Part shown: piece after piece, positions 1-9,116 of the stretch
Layout: the number at the start of each line of letters is the position of its first letter
Position numbering within the stretch: the first letter of the stretch is position 1
DNA from: Protopterus annectens
Taxonomy: Eukaryota; Chordata; Ceratodontiformes; Protopteridae
Length of the DNA stretch: 64,000 bases
Assembly (NCBI RefSeq): GCF_019279795.1
Contig: NC_056732.1
Coordinates: 1,078,944,430 to 1,079,008,429, forward strand
Direction: 5' to 3'
The notes under the pieces: model-generated
Databases searched by the model: none
Told to the model about the DNA's origin: nothing
What the model saw: the letters and a program-made list of their open reading frames with translations, nothing else
Translations under genes and position numbers: made by a program

Positions 1-104
1 GCTTCCTTCACTCCAGAATTAAGAGAGATGCGAGGGCTGCTGGGACTAACAGGGCTCCCTGTGGCCATGAAAACAAACAGGCAAATGCAAAAGACAAGAA
101 CAAC
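1..104 (-). mobile_element. Start of a further minus-strand PLE-A unit (continues out of window)
   Basis: Reading the minus strand, the PLE-A copy at 105-3468 runs without interruption into the beginning of another unit. The same junction is seen on the plus strand at 3877/3878 and 8405/8406. The ATG that would open the element's first reading frame lies at 68-66 on the minus strand. The rest is outside the window, so completeness cannot be judged. It shows that the minus-strand copy is also part of a head-to-tail tandem. Confidence 0.75.
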
Positions 105-165
105 TGGAATCCAAAACGTACCACGGAGCCCTTGTACCAGCAACAACAAGTAGGTAGTCTTAACG

Positions 166-227
166 AATTTATTTATCACAAACGTTTTCGCCGCACAAAG
201 GTGCAGCTTCCTCAGAGAAAACAAATT
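166..227 (-). ncRNA. Hammerhead-ribozyme-like fold in PLE-A terminal repeat (copy 1)
   Basis: Minus-strand equivalent of the fold described at 3754-3815. An 8-bp outer stem (220-227 with 166-173) encloses CTGAGGA, a GC-rich hairpin with a 4-nt loop, GAAA and a short stem ending in GATA. Its hairpin is GCTGCAC/GTGCGGC, with one G-T wobble. PLEs are known to carry hammerhead motifs in their terminal repeats. The core here is not perfect (see the plus-strand entry), so activity is unproven. Confidence 0.5.
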
Positions 228-839
228 AACAATGAGGTAAAAGTGCACGCCCCTTTTATACAAAGCAAAAGGAAATGACAACATGATAAGGTGAAACTCA
301 TTGTAGTAATTAGTAAACAAGTAGAAGCCTTCACAAGAACAACTTGTTCCTCAAAGAGAAAATGCAAACATTAATTCATGTTAGTAATAAGCATTTCAAA
401 ATGTGGAATGTTACCAAAGAAATAAACATAAAGTTTAAAATGACATATTTAAAATTCTTAAAATATGTGAAAGAAATCATAACGTTAAAGTAAAAATTCA
501 ACATAAGTCATTCAAATAACAACTCATAAAAAAGTAAGTATAATATGCAGTAATGGATTAAATCTTAGTAAAAAAGTAATGGTAATCCATTATAAGTATG
601 AACCATAATGAGCAACTGTGTACCTTAAAGATATTATTGTATAAACAACAATAATAACTAAAATCTAGGCAATATTTAACATGAGAGGTGCTACAACAAA
701 GGCACGTCACATGAAGTCAGAAACAAAAAAATTTTGTATATTTTAAAAAAAGTCTTTATGTATGCATAAGAAAGTAAGGAATATCTACAAATGGGGGTAC
801 TACCTTAAATAGCTCCTCAATTTGAGTACTGCTGAGATG

Positions 840-3468
840 TTACAGTTTTCGTTTAAACCGGTAGCAAAATGCGTCTAAACGCAGTTGCCACTCCAGTTCA
901 CGTACTTCTAACAGTAGAGTTATTGGGCCTCCCCGGATGTTATTGGTCACTTGATCTATGGCCATAAACGAGAAAGAGTGCCCAGGGTGGTTGGCAATGT
1001 GTTTAGCCAAAGCGTTAACATCAGAGTTTTTCTTAATTGCATACATATGCTCATAGACACGGTCCCTAAGTCTGCGATCAGTCTTTCCCAGATAAAATGA
1101 GGGACAGCAATCACAAAGAGCCAGGTATACAACTGATCTACTTTCACAGTTGAGTGGAGCTTGGATTAAAAACTTCCTGTCCCTTATAATGTAGGTCTGC
1201 CCTACCTTCATTTTGTAACACCAGTTGCAAAAACCACATGGGTACATCCCTGTACGCCTGTTAAAGGTTTTTTTAGTTAGGTCCCTCTGTAGAAGTTCCT
1301 TAAGATTGTTGTTCCTCTTGAAGACAAAATTAGGACAGGGGCCTAATTTCTCAGAGAGGCCAGGACTCCCCAAGATGAATTGCCAGTTTTTCTTAATCAA
1401 TGCAGTGGTAGTCTGAGTGTTAAGACTAAATGTGTGGACGTAACTAATGGCAAAATCGCGTACATGGTTGGTCAGAGAGATGTCATTAGAAGAGGGGGAA
1501 CACTCAATGGGTGACAGTAGTGTGTTATTAGAACTAAGGTCAAGTAGTACATGGCTTTGCAAGATAGGTTTATAAACCCCGTTTATCCTTTTGGCTGTAA
1601 CTTCAAGCCTAATTTCATCAATGAGATTCCTCGGGTAACCCCTATTAAGGAACATGTTACACAAAAGTGTGCATTCGTTCTGGAAGGTGTCAAAATCACT
1701 ACACATTCTAACAGCCCTAACCATTTGGCCCTTCACAATAGATTTCTTTTGTTTGAAGGGATGGTGGCTTGTGAAGTGCAAGAACGAATTACAGTAAGTT
1801 GGCTTTCTGTAAACACAAGATGTGTAGGTGTTCCCTTCCTTTCTCAACTTTACATCGAGGTAATCGATTTCTACAGGTGAAAAATTAGAAGTGAATTTCA
1901 AGAAGTCAGTAGTACCATTTAGAAACTGTAAGAAGTCTACGGCTTCTGTGTCATTACCATGGAAGAGGATGAAAATATCATCCAGGTAACGTGTGTAAAA
2001 TTTCACTGTCTGCATCCTTTCACTGGAAAAAGGAAGTTCTTTTCCCAAAAACCCATAAAGAAGTTGGCGACTGAGGCCCCACAAGGCGAGCCCATCGCCA
2101 CGCCTTTTCTGTAAAAGTAATCCTTATCAAAAAGGAAGTAATTACATGAAAGGACTATGTCCAAGACTTCTGTAACCAAGTCAATTTCAGTCTGTGGTGC
2201 TCCACAGTCTAAAAGCAGGAGGAAATCCATTCCACAGCTTCTTGGTGTGGAATGGAGGTGTATAAGTCAACAACGCCGATGGTGAGAAAATTATTCCCAT
2301 CATCGAACGGAATGTTGTTGAAGTTGTCTAAAAAGACCAGGAGTCTTTACATACACCCGAAGGTCCTTCAGGTATTTAGACAGGATAGTGTCTACCAATC
2401 TGGCGCTGGGATATGTCATAGATGATCTACCATCAACCAGCGCATGGGGATTATTGACATCCTTATGGACCTTGGGGATGCCAAACATGACTGGAATTTT
2501 TGGCATAGAGATGTCGATGTAGTTGTAAGTTTCTATGTCAATCTTACCCTGCAAGAACAAGTCACGGAAGACGCCCCTCATCATACTATGGGTACGGTGT
2601 ATTTCATTGAGAGAAGCAGGGACATAGGCAGGTGTATTAGGGAGATCGCACATTTTTCGTTATACAGTGAATTGTCCATAATTACAAGTCCACCCCTTTA
2701 TCAGGTTTGACTACTCGAACTGGGTAATGGCATAATTCATCTAAGAGGGAGACTTGTTCTTTAGTAATGTTATACCGAGGAGTTTCGGTATAACTATTAC
2801 ATGCCTTAAAGGAATGTCTGATGTCTGCTTCACAAATCCTTTCAAAAGCTGGAGAGAAGGGTGGATGGGGGGGTTATACACACTCGGTAGTTTGAGAGAA
2901 TCATGTGGCAAGGCAACTTCATTGCTAAACAGTAACTTGAAATTTAACTTGGACAAAGCATTTTAGTTCAATAAGTTCCTTGGATATGTCACCCATTTTA
3001 CTAGGGACAAATGTGTAACCAAGGAAAGTAACTCAACTAATTCCTCCCTTAGTTCCAAGTCTGTGAAATTGTAAATAGTGAAGTCCCTTTACGGTTAAGT
3101 ATAATTCTTGGACCTTGATGTAGGAAACAAGGGTTAAGGTCAGCAGTCGTGGTGAAGGAGGAAGAGACACCTGCTGTGTGAGAGAAATGAGAGTCCGAAC
3201 AGTCAAGAACTGAGAGACCAGGGGAAGCTTCTTCCGCTTCTATCTCTTGTTGTGAAACTGTCGGTGGTTGCGGTTGCCTAAAAAACTGTTGTTGTTTTTG
3301 TTAGTATTGGTCCTATTTGTTTTGGTGTTATTATTGCCTTGATTACCCTTCTTAAACCCTTTAATCCTGTCACTGCGTCTAGGGCCTACCTCGTCCACTC
3401 CTACCTCATCTTCGTGAAAGTGAGGGCTGGCCGAGACAGGGTGGGGTGCAGGGTTAGGATGTTCCTGG
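840..3468 (-). pseudogene. PLE-A reverse transcriptase / GIY-YIG endonuclease, truncated and frameshifted
   Basis: Pieces in several frames (2741-2956, 2300-2653, 2003-2230, 840-2084) make up the RT and endonuclease of a Penelope-like element. The longest open piece is 414 codons (2084 to 840). It contains the RT catalytic YLDD box at about 1988-1977, a C-x2-C-x2-C cluster (CGFCNWC) and a GIY-YIG-type core (VVYLALC then FYLGKT, about 1140-1080). Upstream pieces carry the RT motif with MGSPCGASVANFF. The PLE protein makes cDNA at a chromosomal nick cut by its own GIY-YIG domain. The C-terminus differs from the other copies because of a small deletion near 866 and ends in FKRKL. Frameshifts make it non-functional as it stands. 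Confidence 0.88.
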
Positions 3469-3720
3469 ACTTTTTATGTTGAATTTTTACTTTAACGTTA
3501 TGATTTCTTTCACATATTTTAAGAATTTTAAATATGTCATTTTAAACTTTATGTTTATTTCTTTGGTAACATTCCACATTTTGAAATGCTTATTACTAAC
3601 ATGAATTAATGTTTGCATTTTCTCTTTGAGGAACAAGTTGTTCTTGTGAAGGCTTCTACTTGTTTACTAATTACTACAATGAGTTTCACCTTATCATGTT
3701 GTCATTTCCCTTTTGCTTTG

Positions 3721-3727
3721 TATAAAA
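3721..3727 (+). promoter_or_regulatory. TATA box in PLE-A pseudo-LTR
   Basis: TATAAAA followed by GGGGCG. The same element recurs at about 8252 and 12796. A start site 25-31 bp downstream would fall at about 3746-3754, at the 5' edge of the hammerhead-like fold and about 160 bp before the first ATG (3914). Penelope pLTRs are known to contain the promoter. The functional assignment is inference from position. Confidence 0.5.
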
Positions 3728-3753
3728 GGGGCGTGCACTTTTACCTCATTGTT

Positions 3754-3815
3754 AATTTGTTTTCTCTGAGGAAGCTGCACCTTGGTGCAGCGAAAACGTT
3801 TGTGATAAATAAATT
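3754..3815 (+). ncRNA. Hammerhead-ribozyme-like fold, best copy
   Basis: In order: AATTTGTT (3754-3761), TTCT, CTGAGGA (3766-3772, fits the CUGANGA core), A, stem II GCTGCAC-CTTG-GTGCAGC (3774-3791, fully paired), GAAA (3792-3795), a short ACGTTTGTG stem-loop, GATA (3804-3807), then AATAAATT (3808-3815). The last segment pairs with the first (8 bp, one G-T). Deviations from a textbook type I hammerhead are an extra A between CUGANGA and stem II and an A-A mismatch in the minimal stem III. It lies in the pLTR just after the TATA box, where PLE hammerheads have been reported. A coincidental hairpin remains possible. Confidence 0.55.
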
Positions 3816-3913
3816 CGTTAAGACTACCTACTTGTTGTTGCTGGTACAAGGGCTCCGTGGTACGTTTTTGGATTCCAGTTGTTCTTGTCTTTTGCATTTG
3901 CCTGTTTGTTTTC

Positions 3914-4462
3914 ATGGCCACAGGGAGCCCTGTTAGTCCCAGCAGCCCTCGCATCTCTCTTAATTCTGGAGTGAAGGAAGCGCAGTCTAATCCACTTCTT
4001 GATGTGCCTGCCTTGCTGATTTCATTGTCGGAAAGACTCGACAAGCTTAATGCACGCTTTGACTTACTGGAAGGTATTAATGGCAACAGGAACCGCCAGG
4101 TAGCTTCTATACCTTTATCTACTCAAGGCTCTTCAGCCACTAATACTACACAGGCGAACTCTGGTTCTCTAATACCGGCAGGACAACCTTTTCATTCTGC
4201 AAATGAACATAATGCACCACCGCCTTCTACATCTACATCTGCTGGCCTTGTCAACAGTGGTACAAGATTGGAGGCAACTACAGGTACTTTTCCTAATGGT
4301 ATTCCTGCCCTTTTATTAGGTGCAGACATTAACAGTAGTGGAGAACATTCAGTTAATTACAATACAACTAACTCTGCCTGGCCCACTGGGCCTGCAACTT
4401 CTTCTTTACGTATAGCTGCAGCTGTTAACACTGGCTCTTTTCAGGCCAGACTGACAATGTGA
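3914..4462 (+). pseudogene. PLE-A N-terminal ORF (unit 2), frameshifted
   Basis: The first ATG of the unit (3914, MATGSPVSPSSP) lies 37 bp after the unit boundary. The reading frame is rich in Ser, Thr, Asn and Pro, with a short predicted coiled stretch (LLISLSERLDKLNARFDLLEG). It has no domain I recognise. It ends at 4462 because one T is missing relative to unit 3 (T-run at about 4438). In function it is probably the N-terminal extension of the element's RT protein or a separate first ORF. Confidence 0.55.
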
Positions 4463-4523
4463 ATGCTCCATTCATTTTTTCTGAATGGATGACAAATACT
4501 GACAACTTTGTTTTTCTAACCCT

Positions 4524-7500
4524 ATGGAAAGTACAGCTGATCAGCATGATACCATTTCAAGTAATGAGTCACTGTCCAATAAATTAAAGATCTTTGACAG
4601 TAAAATTCTCAAACTTAAAAGTTACAGCTTGAGATTGGTTACTTTAACCAGTGCATTCATGAGAAACTTGTTCCAAAAGGTCTACGTAGTACTTTTTCTC
4701 CTTCAGGCTTAATCAACAACAACAATTTCCTTTGTGACTTAAAAGACTTATTTCAACAGCAAGGTTTAGACCTGTTACAGCTTATTGTGAAACATTATAA
4801 CCAACATGTTTGTGTTCTCCTGAAGGAGATTGATGTTTTAGACAAGGAGATTAAAGCAGACTTGAATTTTGTAAGGTACAGGTTCGACTATGACAGGACC
4901 CTTTCTAGTATTAACACGCTTCTTGTCAAACTAAAGCTTAACAAAAATAAAAAATTAGTCAGAGACAGATTGGCTTATCAGGATAACGTTGCATATCCTA
5001 AATTACAGGCTTCTGAATCTCACAACACTACTACTAGTACCCACCAGGAACATCCTAACCCTGCACCCCACCCTGTCTCGCCAGCCCTCACTTTCACGAA
5101 GATGAGGTAGGAGTGGACGAGGTAGGCCCTAGACGCAGTGACAGGATTAAAGGGTTTAAGAAGGGTAATCAAGGCAATAATAACACCAACACAAATAGGA
5201 CCAATACTAACAAAAACAACAACAGTTTTTAGGCAACCGCAACCACCGACAGTTTCACAACAAGAGATAGAAGCGGAAGAAGCTTCCCCTGGTCTCTCAG
5301 TTCTTGACTGTTCGGACTCTCATTTCTCTCACACAGCAGGTGTCTCTTCCTCCTTCACCACGACTGCTGACCTTAACCCTTGTTTCCTACATCAAGGTCC
5401 AAGAATTATACTTAACCGTAAAGGGGACTTCACTATTTACAATTTCACAGACTTGGAACTAAGGGAGGAATTAGTTGAGTTACTTTCCCTTGGTTACACA
5501 TTTGTCCCTAGTAAAATGGGTGACATATCCAAGGAACTTATTGAACTAAAATGCTTTGTCCGAAAGTTAAATTTCAAGTTACTGTTTAGCAATGAAGTTG
5601 CCTTGCCACATGATTCTCTCAAACTACTGAGTGTGTATAACCCCCCCATCCACCCTTCTCTCCAGCTTTTTGAAAGGATTTGTGAAGCAGACATCAGACA
5701 TTCCTTTAAGGCATGTAATAGTTATACCGAAACTCCTCGGTATAACATTACTAAAGAACAAGTCTCCCTCTTAGATGAATTATGCCATTACCCAGTTTGA
5801 GTAGTCAAACCTGATAAAGGGGGTGGACTTGTAATTATGGACAATTCACTGTATAATGAAAAAATGCTCGATGTCCTTAATACACCTGCCTATTCCCCTG
5901 CTTCTCTCAATGAAATACACCGTACCCATAGTATGATGAGGGGCGTCTTCCGTGACTTGTTCTTGCAGGGTAAGATTGACATAGAAACTTACAACTACAT
6001 CGACATCTCTATGCCAAAAATTCCAGTCATGTTTGGCATCCCCAAGGTCCATAAGGATGTCAATAATCCCCCCATGCGTGCGCTGGTTGATGGTAGATCA
6101 TCTATGACATATCCCAGCGCCAGATTGGTAGACACTATCCTGTCTAAATACCTGAAGGACCTTCGGGGTGTATGTAAAGACTCCTGGTCTTTTTTAGACA
6201 ACTTCAACAACATTCCGTTCAATGATGGGAATAATTTTCTCACCATCGACGTTGTTGACTTATACACCTCCATTCCACACCAAGAAGCTGTGGAATGGAT
6301 TTCCTCCTGCTTTTAGACTGTGGAGCACCACAGACTGAAATTGACTTGGTTACAGAAGTCTTGGACATAGTCCTTTCATGTAATTACTTCCTTTTTGATA
6401 AGGATTACTTTTACAGAAAAAGGCGTGGCGATGGGCTCGCCTTGTGGGGCCTCAGTCGCCAACTTCTTTATGGGTTTTTGGGAAAAGAACTTCCTTTTTT
6501 CCAGTGAAAGGATGCAGACAGTGAAGTTTTACACACGTTACCTGGATGATATTTTCATCCTCTTCCATGGTAATGACACAGAAGCCGTAGACTTCTTACA
6601 GTTTCTAAATGGTACTACTGACTTCTTGAAATTCACTTCTAATTTTTCGATTACCTCGATGTAAAGTTGAGAAAGGAAGGGAACACCTACACATCTTGTG
6701 TTTACAGAAAGCCAATTTACTGTAATTCGTTCTTGCACTTCACAAGCCACCATCCCTTCAAACAAAAGAAATCTATTGTGAAGGGCCAAATGGTTAGGGC
6801 TGTTAGAATGTGTAGTGATTTTGACACCTTCCAGAACGAATGCACACTTTTGTGTAACATGTTCCTTAATAGGGGTTACCGAGGAATCTCATTGATGAAA
6901 TTAGGCTTGAAGTTACAGCCAAAAGGATAAACGGGGTTTATAAACCTATCTTGCAAAGCCATGTACTACTTGACCTTAGTTCTAATAACACACTACTGTC
7001 ACCCATTGAGTGTGCGCCCTCTTGTAATGACATCTCTCTGATCAACCATGTACGATTTTGCCATTAGTTACGTCCACACATTTAGTCTTAACACTCAGAC
7101 TACCACTGCATTGATTAAGAAAAACTGGCAATTCATCTTGGGGAGTCCTGGCCTCTCTGAGAAATTAGGCCCCTGTCCTAATTTTGTCTTCAAGAGGAAC
7201 AACAATCTTAAGGAACTTCTACAGAGGGACCTAACTAAAAACCTTTAACAGGCGTACAGGGATGTACCCATGTGGTTTTGCAACTGGTGTTACAAAATGA
7301 AGGTAGGGCAGACCTACATTATAAGGGACAGGAAGTTTTAATCCAAGCTCCACTCAACTGTGAAAGTAGATCAGTTGTATACCTGGCTCTTTGTGATTGC
7401 TGTCCCTCATTTTATCTGGGAAAGACTGATCGCAGACTTAGGGACCGTGTCTATGAGCATATGTATGCAATTAAGAAAAACTCTGACGTTAACGCTTTGG

Positions 7501-7709
7501 CTAAACACATTGCCAACCACCCTGGGCACTCTTTCTCGTTTATGGCCATAGATCAAGTGACCAATAACATCCGGGGAGGCCCAATAACTCTACTCTTAGA
7601 AGTACGTGAACTGGAGTGGCAACTGCGTTTAGATGCATTTTGCTACCCGGGTTTAAACGAAAACTGTAACATCTCAGCAGTACTCAAATTGAGGAGCTAT
7701 TTAAGGTAG
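4524..7709 (+). pseudogene. PLE-A RT / GIY-YIG protein (unit 2), multiply frameshifted
   Basis: Open pieces at 4524-4712, 4787-5110, 5138-5800, 5837-6316, 6295-6507, 6395-6664, 6667-6930, 7048-7248 and 7272-7709 follow one another in different frames. The N-terminal helical segment (about 4650-4950, PKGLR motif, then a coiled coil) corresponds to that of PLE-B. Next come a fingers region (GYTFVPSKMGDISKELIELK), motif A (IDVVDLYTSIP), motif B (MGSPCGASVANFFMG), YLDD at about 6540, and the GIY-YIG core in 7340-7550. A TGA at about 5798 replaces CGA in the other copies and is private to this unit. Not translatable as one protein. Confidence 0.87.
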
Positions 7710-7998
7710 TACCCCCCTTTGTAGATATTCCTTACTTTCTTATGCATACATAAAGACTTTTTTTAAAATATACAAAATTTTTTTGTTTCTGACTTCATGT
7801 GACGTGCCTTTGTTGTAGCACCTCTCATGTTAAATATTGCCTAGATTTTAGTTATTATTGTTGTTTACACAATAATATCTTTAAGGTACACAGTTGCTCA
7901 TTATGGTTCATACTTATAATGGATTACCATTACTTTTTTACTAAGATTTAATCCATTACTGCATATTATACTTACTTTTTTATGAGTTGTTATTTGAA
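7710..7998 (+). other. PLE-A 3' untranslated region, AT-rich
   Basis: Non-coding AT-rich sequence between the stop of the endonuclease frame and the pLTR. It is nearly identical in unit 3 (12254-12540) and, inverted, in copy 1 (about 511-839). No structure beyond homopolymer runs is evident. Confidence 0.7.
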
Positions 7999-8282
7999 TG
8001 ACTTTTTATGTTGAATTTTTACTTTAACGTTATGATTTCTTTCACATATTTTAAGAATTTTAAATATGTCATTTTAAACTTTATGTTTATTTCTTTGGTA
8101 ACATTCCACATTTTGAAATGCTTATTACTAACATGAATTAATGTTTGCATTTTCTCTTTGAGGAACAAGTTGTTCTTGTGAAGGCTTCTACTTGTTTACT
8201 AATTACTACAATGAGTTTCACCTTATCATGTTGTCATTTCCCTTTTGCTTTGTATAAAAGGCGTGCACTTTACCTCATTGTT

Positions 8283-8343
8283 AATTTGTTTTCTCTGAGG
8301 AAGCTGCACCTTTGTGCGGTAAAACGTTTGTGATAAATAAATT
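8283..8343 (+). ncRNA. Hammerhead-like fold, damaged copy
   Basis: Same position in the pLTR as 3754-3815. CTGAGGA (8295-8301) and the flanking 8-bp outer stem are kept. The 3' side of stem II reads GTGCGGT and the GAAA core has become TAAAA, so this copy should be inactive even if the others are active. Confidence 0.45.
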
Positions 8344-8441
8344 CGTTAAGACTACCTACTTGTTGTTGCTGGTACAAGGGCTTCGTGGTACGTTTTTGGA
8401 TTCCAGTTGTTCTTGTCTTTTGCATTTGCCTGTTTGTTTTC

Positions 8442-9116
8442 ATGGCCACAGGGAGCCCTGTTAGTCCCAGCAGCCCTCGCATCTCTCTTAATTCTGGAGT
8501 GAAGGAAGCGCAGTCTAATCCACTTCTTGATGTGCCTGCCTTGCTGATTTCATTGTCGGAAAGACTCGACAAGCTTAATGCACGCTTTGACTTACTGGAA
8601 GGTATTAATGGCAACAGGAACCGCCAGGTAGCTTCTATACCTTTATCTACTCAAGGCTCTTCAGCCACTAATACTACACAGGCGAACTCTGGTTCTCTAA
8701 TACCGGCAGGACAACCTTTTCATTCTGCAAATGGACATAATGCACCACTGCCTTCTACATCTACATCTGCTGGCCTTGTCAACAGTGGTACAAGATTGGA
8801 GGCAACTACAGGTACTTTTCCTAATGGTATTCCTGCCCTTTTATTAGGTGCAGACATTAACAGTAGTGGAGAACATTCAGTTAATTACAATACAACTAAC
8901 TCTGCCTGGCCCACTGGGCCTGCAACTTCTTCTTTACGTATAGCTGCAGCTGTTAACACTGGCTCTTTTTCAGGCCAGACTGACAATGTGAATGCTCCAT
9001 TCATTTTTTCTGAATGGATGACAAATACTGACAACTTTGTTTTTCTAACCCTATGGAAAGTACAGCTGATCAGCATGATACCATTTCAAGTAATGAGTCA
9101 CTGTCCAATAAATTAA
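8442..9116 (+). CDS. PLE-A N-terminal ORF (unit 3), longest copy
   Basis: Opens at the ATG 36 bp after the unit boundary (MATGSPVSPSSP) and remains open to TAA at 9114-9116, about 224 codons. Low-complexity Ser/Thr/Asn/Pro-rich middle, one short amphipathic coiled-coil-like stretch near the N-terminus, no known domain. The last 40 codons probably follow a frameshift: from 9053 a different frame (MESTADQHDTISSNESLSN) overlaps and continues the homology to PLE N-termini. I therefore regard it as the first part of a broken longer protein rather than a finished small protein. Confidence 0.45.
   Translation: MATGSPVSPSSPRISLNSGVKEAQSNPLLDVPALLISLSERLDKLNARFDLLEGINGNRNRQVASIPLSTQGSSATNTTQANSGSLIPAGQPFHSANGHNAPLPSTSTSAGLVNSGTRLEATTGTFPNGIPALLLGADINSSGEHSVNYNTTNSAWPTGPATSSLRIAAAVNTGSFSGQTDNVNAPFIFSEWMTNTDNFVFLTLWKVQLISMIPFQVMSHCPIN

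Larger units (their letters stand above)
105..3468 (-). mobile_element. PLE-A copy 1: 5'-truncated Penelope-like retroelement
   Basis: Minus-strand Penelope-like element matching the two plus-strand copies almost base for base. It begins abruptly at 3468, inside the region corresponding to plus position about 5045, so it is 5' truncated. It ends in the same 3' region and terminal repeat as the other copies. At 3468 it abuts, head to head, the start of a plus-strand partial unit, with almost no shared bases at the join. Inverted, 5'-truncated partner copies are a known feature of Penelope insertions. The high identity between copies indicates a recent event. Confidence 0.88.
3469..3877 (+). 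mobile_element. PLE-A partial unit (pseudo-LTR 1)
   Basis: About 409 bp equal to the last part of a PLE-A unit, repeated at 7999-8405 and 12541-12952. It ends with GGATTCCA at 3877, the same base at which the last unit stops against unrelated flank at 12952. This places the unit boundary there. Such a 5'-truncated unit before a full one creates the pseudo-LTR arrangement typical of Penelope elements. It contains TATAAAA at 3721-3727, the ribozyme-like fold at 3754-3815 and AATAAA at 3808-3813. Confidence 0.85.
3878..8405 (+). mobile_element. PLE-A unit 2, full length
   Basis: Complete head-to-tail unit of about 4.53 kb, followed directly by unit 3. It contains an N-terminal coding region, RT, GIY-YIG endonuclease, an AT-rich 3' region from 7710 and the pLTR at 7999-8405. 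Sequence agreement with unit 3 is near complete; differences are mostly single-base indels. The two units were probably made in one insertion by template jumping, as proposed for Penelope elements. Confidence 0.87.

Noticed and set aside
1225..1880. Plus-strand frames of 63 and 109 codons inside PLE-A copy 1 (mirrored at 11173-11826)
   Set aside because: Antisense shadows of the RT/endonuclease frame; they recur only because the element recurs.
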